Assembly: GCA_036260255.1 (NCBI GenBank)
Contig: DATAAF010000116.1
Location: forward strand, 1-50,254
Reading direction: 5' to 3'
Length of the DNA stretch: 50,254 nucleotides
From: DASZJY01 sp036260255
GTDB lineage: Bacteria > Actinomycetota > Acidimicrobiia > Acidimicrobiales > AC-14
The notes beneath the pieces are model-generated. The model was not told the DNA's origin, ran no database searches, and was given only the letters and a program-made list of their open reading frames with translations. This document shows, piece after piece, positions 45,585 to 50,254 of this stretch (position 1 is the first letter of the stretch; every line of letters starts with the position of its first letter). The position numbers were made by a program, and so were the translations under genes.

Positions 45585-46157
45585 CTAGGCGAACAGCCGG
45601 AGCTGGCAGAGACGCCCCACCAGGTCGTCCCAGGACGAGAGGCGGTACGCCCGCCGGAGGGCGACGTCGCGGTTGTAGGGGTGGTCGAGCAGGTACGAGC
45701 GGCACACCCGGCCGAGCAGCTCCGCCTCCGTCGGGTTGTCCTCCACCGCGACGTCGACGCCGAGGCGGCGGGCCACGGCCGACTTGGCCCCGATCACGGT
45801 GTGGTGCACGGCGTCGAGCTCGAGGCCCTGCTCGGACAGCCAGCGGGTCGTGGCATCGGCGAGGTGGGTGGGGCGGGCGGTGATGCCCACCACGTCCCAG
45901 CCCGCCCGGCGGAGGTGGGCCAGACCCTCGACCGCCCCGCAGGTGGCGGGGGCGGCGGCGTAGAGCGTGGCGTCGGCGAAGAGCTCGTCGAGGAAGGCGC
46001 AGAACCGGTCGTGGGGAAGGCCGAGGTGCAGGTGGCGGAGGTCGTAGGAGCGCCAGGTGGCGGGATGGGTGGTGACCCCGAAGCGCTCGGCGATGCGGGC
46101 GGCCACGCCTGGCCCCAAATCGCAGAGCACACCGTCGAGATCGAGTCCCACGAGCAT
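45585..46157 (-). CDS. HAD-family 5'(3')-deoxyribonucleotidase-like protein
   Basis: A 190-residue HAD protein of the NT5C type: the nucleophile motif is LDLDGVLCD (residues 5-13), motif II is in GITARPT, and VEDNPTEAE plus YLLDHPYNRDV complete the site. Members dephosphorylate deoxynucleoside monophosphates and so tune dNTP pools. ATG at 46157 lies 8 nt after TAACCT. The DNA-damage-type promoter upstream fits such a role. Confidence 0.82.
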   Translation of the reverse strand: MLVGLDLDGVLCDLGPGVAARIAERFGVTTHPATWRSYDLRHLHLGLPHDRFCAFLDELFADATLYAAAPATCGAVEGLAHLRRAGWDVVGITARPTHLADATTRWLSEQGLELDAVHHTVIGAKSAVARRLGVDVAVEDNPTEAELLGRVCRSYLLDHPYNRDVALRRAYRLSSWDDLVGRLCQLRLFA

Positions 46158-46165
46158 GGGTCCGC

Positions 46166-46188
46166 AGGTTAGCCAGCGGGTACGACAT
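46166..46188 (-). promoter_or_regulatory. DNA-damage-type promoter of the deoxynucleotidase gene
   Basis: On the minus strand ATGTCGTAC (46188-46180), 8 bases, TAACCT (46171-46166), then 8 nt to the ATG. The 9-mer and spacing equal those upstream of yifB; 16 bp around it are identical (46178-46193 and 8546-8561). Confidence 0.6.
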
Positions 46189-46447
46189 CGCCCCTTGACG
46201 GGCCCGGGTGGGTGGCGCATGATGCGTGGGCCGGCACGGCCCGGCCAAGCCGAGCCCCCGGCGCCGGCGACCCCAGGTCGCCGCCCGGCGGGCCCGTGGA
46301 GGCAGGGTTCGTCGGTGGTCTGGCCGAAGCGAACGGGTGCCGCAAGGAGCCCGGACGTGGACGCGCAGGCCGAGGTCCGGCCCCGAGGAGCACGGAGAGC
46401 TCCGGCTCGAAGGCTACTCGGGGCCGTTCCGCGACCATCCACCCTTC

Positions 46448-46470
46448 GCGTCACACCTCATCGGTACGGT
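46448..46470 (+). promoter_or_regulatory. -10 and weak damage-box candidate for uvrD2
   Basis: TACGGT (46465-46470) lies 7 nt before the uvrD2 ATG. GCGTCACAC lies exactly 8 bases upstream of it; it shares the GTCR core and final AC with the two stronger sites, but is only 6 of 9. Confidence 0.35.
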
Positions 46471-46477
46471 CGGGCCG

Positions 46478-48493
46478 ATGTCGACCGACCACACGTTCGA
46501 GCTGCTGTCCGGCCTCGATCCGGCCCAGCGCCACGCCGTCACCGCCGACGCCCGCCCGCTCTGCATCCTGGCGGGGGCGGGCTCGGGGAAGACCCGGGTG
46601 CTCACCCGCCGCATCGCCCACCGCGTGGCCACCGGCTCGGCGCTGGCGCCCCACGTCCTGGCCCTCACCTTCACCCGCAAGGCGGCGAGCGAGCTGGGCC
46701 GGCGCCTGGGCGCCCTGGGCGTGCGCGACCGCGTCGCCGCCGGCACGTTCCATGCCATCGCCTACGCCCAGCTGCGCCGCCGGTGGGCCGACCACGGCGA
46801 ATGGGCGCCGACCCTGCTCGACCACAAGGTCAGGCTGCTCGTCACGCTGCTCCCCCGGCGCCTGGGCGCCCCCGCCGAGCCCGCCGCGGTGGCCGCCGAG
46901 ATCGAGTGGGCCAAGGCCCGCCTGGTGACCCCCGAGACGTACGAGGAAGCGCTCGCCGCCGCCGGCCGCTGCCCGCCGCTCGCGGCCGGCGCGGTGGCGT
47001 CGATCTTCGGTCGCTACGAGGAGGAGAAGCGACGCCGGCGCCTCGTCGACTTCGACGACCTGGTTCTCCTCTGCGCCGAGGCCCTCGAGTCCGACGCCCG
47101 GTTCGCCGCCGCCCAACGATGGCGCTTCCGGCATCTCTTCGTCGACGAGTTCCAGGACGTCAACCCCGCCCAGCTCCGACTGCTCCAAGGCTGGCTCGGC
47201 GACCGGGACGACCTCTGCGTGGTGGGTGACCCCGACCAGGCGATCTACGCGTGGAACGGCGCCGACCCGTCGGCCCTCACCCGGTTCCCGTCCCGCTTCG
47301 GCGGCGCCACTGTCGTCCACCTCGACGACACCTACCGGTCGTCGCCGCAGGTCGTCGCCGTCGCCAACGCCGTGCTCGACGGGTGGCGCGCCTCCGGCGC
47401 CCGAGAGCTGCGGGCCACCCGGACGGCCGGGCCGGTCCCGACCGTCACGGCCTACGCCGGCGAACGGGAGGAGGCGGCGGGCGTCGCCCGCCGCCTGCGC
47501 AACGAGCACACCGCCGGCCGGGCGTGGTCGGAGATGGCGGTGCTGGCGCGCACCCGCGCCCAGCTGGTGCTCTTCGAGGAGTCGCTGCGGGCCGCCGGCG
47601 TCCCATACCGGGTGCGAGGCACGGTGAGCTTCCTCGACCGGCCCTCCGTGCGCGCCGCCCTCGCCGATCTCCGCGCCCGGCCCGACGGCACAGCCCTCTC
47701 GACGGCGATGACCGATCTCGGCGAGTCCTCGGGCCACGACCACGACGTCGACGAGGTGGTGCGCATGATGGGCGAGCAGCTCGCCCTCGATCCCGCCGCC
47801 TCGGTGGGCGGCTTCCTCGCCTGGCTCCAGACGGCCGTCCCCAGCGAGCCGGCCGGCGACGTGGACGCCGTCGACCTCGCCACCTTCCACGCCTCCAAGG
47901 GCCTCGAGTGGCAGGTCGTCTTCGTCGTCGGCCTCGAGGCCGGTCTCGTCCCGGTCGAGCGCGCCGACACGCCCGAGGCGCGCGCCGAGGAGCGGCGGCT
48001 GCTCTACGTCGCCTTCACCCGTGCCGTCGCACAGCTGCACTGCTCGTGGGCCGAGCGGCGGACGTTCGGCACGCGCACCGTCAGCCGCGCCCCGAGCCCG
48101 TGGCTGGCCACCGTCGAAGCCGCCGTCGCCGCCCTGTCGGGAGCCGAGACCGACGTCGACTGGCGCCGCCTCCTCGACGACATCCGGGCGCGGGTGCGGG
48201 CGGCGCCCCGGTCGGGGCCCGCCGGCGGCCGCACCGCCGGGCCGCGTCTCGGTGAACGGGCCGATCCCGCCGTGCTGGCCGCCCTGCGGTCGTGGCGCGC
48301 CAACACCGCCCGGGCGGCCGGCGTGCCCGCGTACGTCGTCCTGCACGACAGCACGCTGGCGGCGGTGGCCGAGGCGCGCCCCGCCGACCGCGAAGCCCTC
48401 CTCGCCCTTCCGGGGATGGGACCGGTCCGGGCCGAGCGCTACGGCCAAGCCCTTCTCGACGTCGTCGCCGGTGCCCGGGCGGACACCGGCTGA
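46478..48493 (+). CDS. uvrD2: UvrD2-type superfamily I helicase with HRDC domain
   Basis: A 671-residue 3'-5' helicase. Walker A GAGSGKT (33-39), Walker B VDEFQDVNPAQ, GDPDQAIYAWNGA, TFHASKGLEW and the VAFTRA motif are intact. The last 75 residues form an HRDC domain (LRSWRANTARAAGVPAYVV, ALPGMGPVRAERYG), as in mycobacterial UvrD2. The 2B region is short. ATG at 46478 is taken over the longer frame because homology starts at LLSGLDPAQ and a TACGGT is 7 nt upstream. Confidence 0.92.
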   Translation: MSTDHTFELLSGLDPAQRHAVTADARPLCILAGAGSGKTRVLTRRIAHRVATGSALAPHVLALTFTRKAASELGRRLGALGVRDRVAAGTFHAIAYAQLRRRWADHGEWAPTLLDHKVRLLVTLLPRRLGAPAEPAAVAAEIEWAKARLVTPETYEEALAAAGRCPPLAAGAVASIFGRYEEEKRRRRLVDFDDLVLLCAEALESDARFAAAQRWRFRHLFVDEFQDVNPAQLRLLQGWLGDRDDLCVVGDPDQAIYAWNGADPSALTRFPSRFGGATVVHLDDTYRSSPQVVAVANAVLDGWRASGARELRATRTAGPVPTVTAYAGEREEAAGVARRLRNEHTAGRAWSEMAVLARTRAQLVLFEESLRAAGVPYRVRGTVSFLDRPSVRAALADLRARPDGTALSTAMTDLGESSGHDHDVDEVVRMMGEQLALDPAASVGGFLAWLQTAVPSEPAGDVDAVDLATFHASKGLEWQVVFVVGLEAGLVPVERADTPEARAEERRLLYVAFTRAVAQLHCSWAERRTFGTRTVSRAPSPWLATVEAAVAALSGAETDVDWRRLLDDIRARVRAAPRSGPAGGRTAGPRLGERADPAVLAALRSWRANTARAAGVPAYVVLHDSTLAAVAEARPADREALLALPGMGPVRAERYGQALLDVVAGARADTG

Positions 48494-48540
48494 CCTGCCG
48501 GGCGTTGACGGCCGTGGGCGGCAGCGCGACAAACTGAGCC

Positions 48541-48840
48541 ATGACCTATCTGTGGCCGAACGAGGACGGTTGGCCGTACCCCGACGGCGTCAATCGCGAG
48601 ACGGTCGACCTGGACCAGTCCGTCGACGACGACGCCCTGGTGCTCCGAGCGGCCCCGCCTCACCTCTTCGACGATCTCGATCCCCTCGAGCGCCGGGTGG
48701 TCCGAGCGCACTACGGACTCGACGGCTCTCCCCCGAGGAGCATGAAGGAGCTGCGGGCCGATCTCGGCCTCCCGCGGACCGAGGTGCGGGAGGCGCTGGC
48801 CAGCGGCCTGGCCAAGCTGCGCGCCCGCCTGGTCGAGTAG
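48541..48840 (+). CDS. Sigma-70 region 4-like HTH protein
   Basis: A 99-residue protein. Its second half, DLDPLERRVVRAHYGLDG to VREALASGLAKLRARL, is a region-4-type helix-turn-helix of the kind ending primary sigma factors; the first half has no sigma region 2. It may bind DNA or RNA polymerase. ATG at 48541, 47 bp after uvrD2; no clear ribosome binding site. A weak TTGACG at 48505-48510 might be a -35. Confidence 0.7.
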   Translation: MTYLWPNEDGWPYPDGVNRETVDLDQSVDDDALVLRAAPPHLFDDLDPLERRVVRAHYGLDGSPPRSMKELRADLGLPRTEVREALASGLAKLRARLVE

Positions 48841-48863
48841 CGCCCCCGCCGGTTGACCGAGGC

Positions 48864-49646
48864 TCAGCGGTCGAAGTCCACCAGCAGGGGGGCGTGGTCG
48901 GACGGTGCCTTGCCCTTGCGGGCGAAGCGGTCGATGAGGGCGTAGGTCGCCCGGCGGGCGATTGGCTCGGTGGCCAGGACCAGGTCGATGCGCAGGCCGC
49001 GGTGGTTGTGGAAGTCGCCGGCCCGGTAGTCCCACCACGAGTAGAGCCCGGTGTCTTCGTACTGCTGGCGGAAGACGTCGACCAGGCCCCACCGCCGCAG
49101 GGCGGCGACCGCCTCCCGCTCGGGCGGGCTGATGTGGGTGCCCCCGTGCAGCTTGGTCGGGTCCCAGACGTCGCGATCGTCGGGCGCCACGTTGAAGTCC
49201 CCGCAGATGACCAGCTCGGACGACGGGTCGAAGGTCGCCTCGACATGGCGGCGCAGGCGGTCGAGCCACTCGAGCTTGGCCTCGTAGTGCTCGCTCCCCA
49301 CCCGGCGCCCGTTGGGGACGTAGACGCTCCCCACCCGCACCCCGCCGCACGTCGCCCACAGCAGCCGGGCCTCGACCACCTCGTCCTCGGCCTGGTCGGA
49401 GAAGCCGGCGACGACGTCGTCGAGCCCCACGCGCGACAGGATGGCCACACCGTTCCACTGGCCCTGCCCGCAGTAGGCGGCCTCGTAGCCCAACGCCGAG
49501 AAGGCCATGGACGGGAAGGCGCTGTCCGCCACCTTGGTCTCCTGCATGCAGAGGACGTCGGGCTTGGCGTAGCCCAGCCACTCCTCCACCCGGGGCAACC
49601 GGGCCTTGAGCGAGTTGACGTTCCAGGTGGCGACGCGCAGGGTCAG
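48864..49646 (-). CDS. xth: Exodeoxyribonuclease III, CTG start
   Basis: A 260-residue AP endonuclease/3'-5' exonuclease. The family start LRVATWNVNSLKARLP, the catalytic Glu in CMQETK, GDFNVAP, and the final SDHAPLLVDF are all present. The first standard start (TTG at 49598) would delete the essential WNVNS strand. The frame is open to a CTG at 49646 that overlaps the upstream gene's stop as CTGA, the same layout as rnc. I place the start there. Confidence 0.9.
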   Translation of the reverse strand: MTLRVATWNVNSLKARLPRVEEWLGYAKPDVLCMQETKVADSAFPSMAFSALGYEAAYCGQGQWNGVAILSRVGLDDVVAGFSDQAEDEVVEARLLWATCGGVRVGSVYVPNGRRVGSEHYEAKLEWLDRLRRHVEATFDPSSELVICGDFNVAPDDRDVWDPTKLHGGTHISPPEREAVAALRRWGLVDVFRQQYEDTGLYSWWDYRAGDFHNHRGLRIDLVLATEPIARRATYALIDRFARKGKAPSDHAPLLVDFDR

Positions 49647-50254
49647 CCGCCTGCCTTCGTCGGGCGCGGCGACGAGGCGCGCTTGGCTGCCTTCTTGACT
49701 GGGGCCGCCGCCTTCTTGGTCGCCCGCCGGGGCTTGGCTTCGGGGGGCGAGTCCAGGGTCTCCGATGGTTGCCCGGCGGCCGCCTTCCTGGCCCGCCGAG
49801 CGACCGGCGGAGCCGGCGTCTCCGCCTCGGGGGCCGCCTTCTTGGCTCGGCGGCGGGCCGGCGCGGCGGGGGACTCGGTGGCGGCGGCCGTCTCCGACGC
49901 GGGCTCGGCGCCCCCCTTCCTCGCCCGCCGGCGGGTGTTGGCCGCCGGCTCCTCGCCCCGCGCCCGCTCGGGAGGCGACGGTTCGGCGGCGACCGGGACC
50001 GACGCGGGCTCGGCGGCGGGGGCCTTCCTGGACCGGCGGGCTCGGGGGGGCGCGGGCGGTGGCTCGGAGGGCACCGCCTCGGCGGAGGCCTTCCTTGACC
50101 GCCGGGCCGGGGCGAGCGCCGAGGGTGCCTCCGCGGCGGGGGCCTCGTCGGTGACCTGGCCCCCGGCGGCCGGGCCCTTCCTGGCCCGGCGGGCCCGGGG
50201 CGGGGCGGGCGGCGAGGGTGCCTCGGCGTCGGGGGCCTCGCCGGCGGCCTGGCC
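49643..50254 (-). CDS. Arg/Lys-block repeat protein, cut at the window edge
   Basis: At least 203 residues, open to the right edge, so the N terminus is outside. Seven basic blocks such as ARRARK, ARRSRK, TRRRARK and ARRRAKK recur every 20-30 residues, separated by Pro/Ala/Glu linkers, ending in KKAAAPVKKAAKR. This resembles histone-H1-like or HU tail DNA-binding regions. The stop overlaps xth by 4 bp. No folded domain is visible in this part. Confidence 0.65.
   Translation of the reverse strand, partial: GQAAGEAPDAEAPSPPAPPRARRARKGPAAGGQVTDEAPAAEAPSALAPARRSRKASAEAVPSEPPPAPPRARRSRKAPAAEPASVPVAAEPSPPERARGEEPAANTRRRARKGGAEPASETAAATESPAAPARRRAKKAAPEAETPAPPVARRARKAAAGQPSETLDSPPEAKPRRATKKAAAPVKKAAKRASSPRPTKAGG

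Larger units (their letters stand above)
46158..46477. other. 320-bp divergent spacer between deoxynucleotidase and uvrD2
   Basis: No gene is convincing here, though several frames are open because of high GC. It holds the damage-type promoter of the left gene (46166-46188), a plus-strand promoter candidate TTGACG-N17-CATGAT (46195-46223), and the uvrD2 -10. If the plus promoter is used, 250 nt would be transcribed before uvrD2, as a leader or small RNA. Confidence 0.5.

Noticed and set aside
46226..46477. N-terminal extension of uvrD2 in the longer open frame
   Set aside because: The extra 84 residues are low-complexity Arg/Gly/Pro and lie upstream of the likely -10, so they would not be transcribed.

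Overview
This is a 50.3-kb, very GC-rich window from an actinobacterium. Gene order, a WhiG-type sigma factor, an F420-type PPOX protein, an MshB/Mca-like PIG-L deacetylase, DUF3105 and DUF2469 proteins, and frequent GTG/TTG starts all point that way. The overall feel is of a deep, Acidimicrobiia-like lineage; that placement is inference. Most of the window is core chromosome. I saw no rRNA, tRNA, CRISPR array or insertion sequence.

Left part (1-9.7 kb): the window opens with two different rpsB genes facing each other tail to tail, neither with its own stop codon. The minus-strand copy sits in the usual place, downstream of yifB, dprA, whiG, an M23/lipase fusion and a PQQ-propeller lipoprotein. 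The tsf gene expected next is replaced by the second, inverted rpsB. A tiny membrane ORF and rpiB face the other way.

Central part (9.3-25.3 kb): one long minus-strand run, transcribed right to left. It holds an LppX-like fragment, rsmD, coaD, a DivIVA-like protein, yceD, rpmF, plsX, acpP, rnc, mutM, smc, ftsY, ffh, rpsP, khpA, rimM, trmD, rplS, DUF2469 and yraN. It covers ribosome assembly, co-translational targeting, lipid synthesis and chromosome segregation. rnhB and lepB, often found between rplS and DUF2469, are absent.

Accessory insert (24.6-28.7 kb): between rsmD and recG, which are neighbours in many actinobacteria, sits a mixed-strand block. It has an AMIN-like lipoprotein, an HTH protein, a siderophore-interacting protein, a PPOX protein, a frameshifted monooxygenase-like gene, a 48-aa ORF, a zinc-ribbon protein and a secreted 155-aa protein.

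Right part (28.9-50.3 kb): recG-fakA, rpmB, a secreted TolB/RTX protein, thiD-thiL, a cold-shock-like protein with pckG, an AsnC-type domain protein, ddl, DUF3105, a PIG-L cluster, a class III CoA-transferase, CapA, a PH/SHOCT membrane protein, a deformylase remnant, a deoxynucleotidase, uvrD2, a sigma-region-4 protein, xth, and an Arg/Lys-repeat protein cut by the window edge.

Two signals cross gene boundaries. First, many genes start 6-9 nt after a TAnnnT hexamer, which fits leaderless transcription. Second, yifB-dprA and the deoxynucleotidase share a promoter-like motif, ATGTCGTAC-N8-TAnnnT, that resembles the mycobacterial LexA-independent DNA-damage promoter. Three genes (rnc, the cold-shock-like gene, xth) seem to need CTG start codons. 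No clearly new multi-gene system is evident; the start-codon pattern, the shared promoter and the rpsB junction are the best leads.
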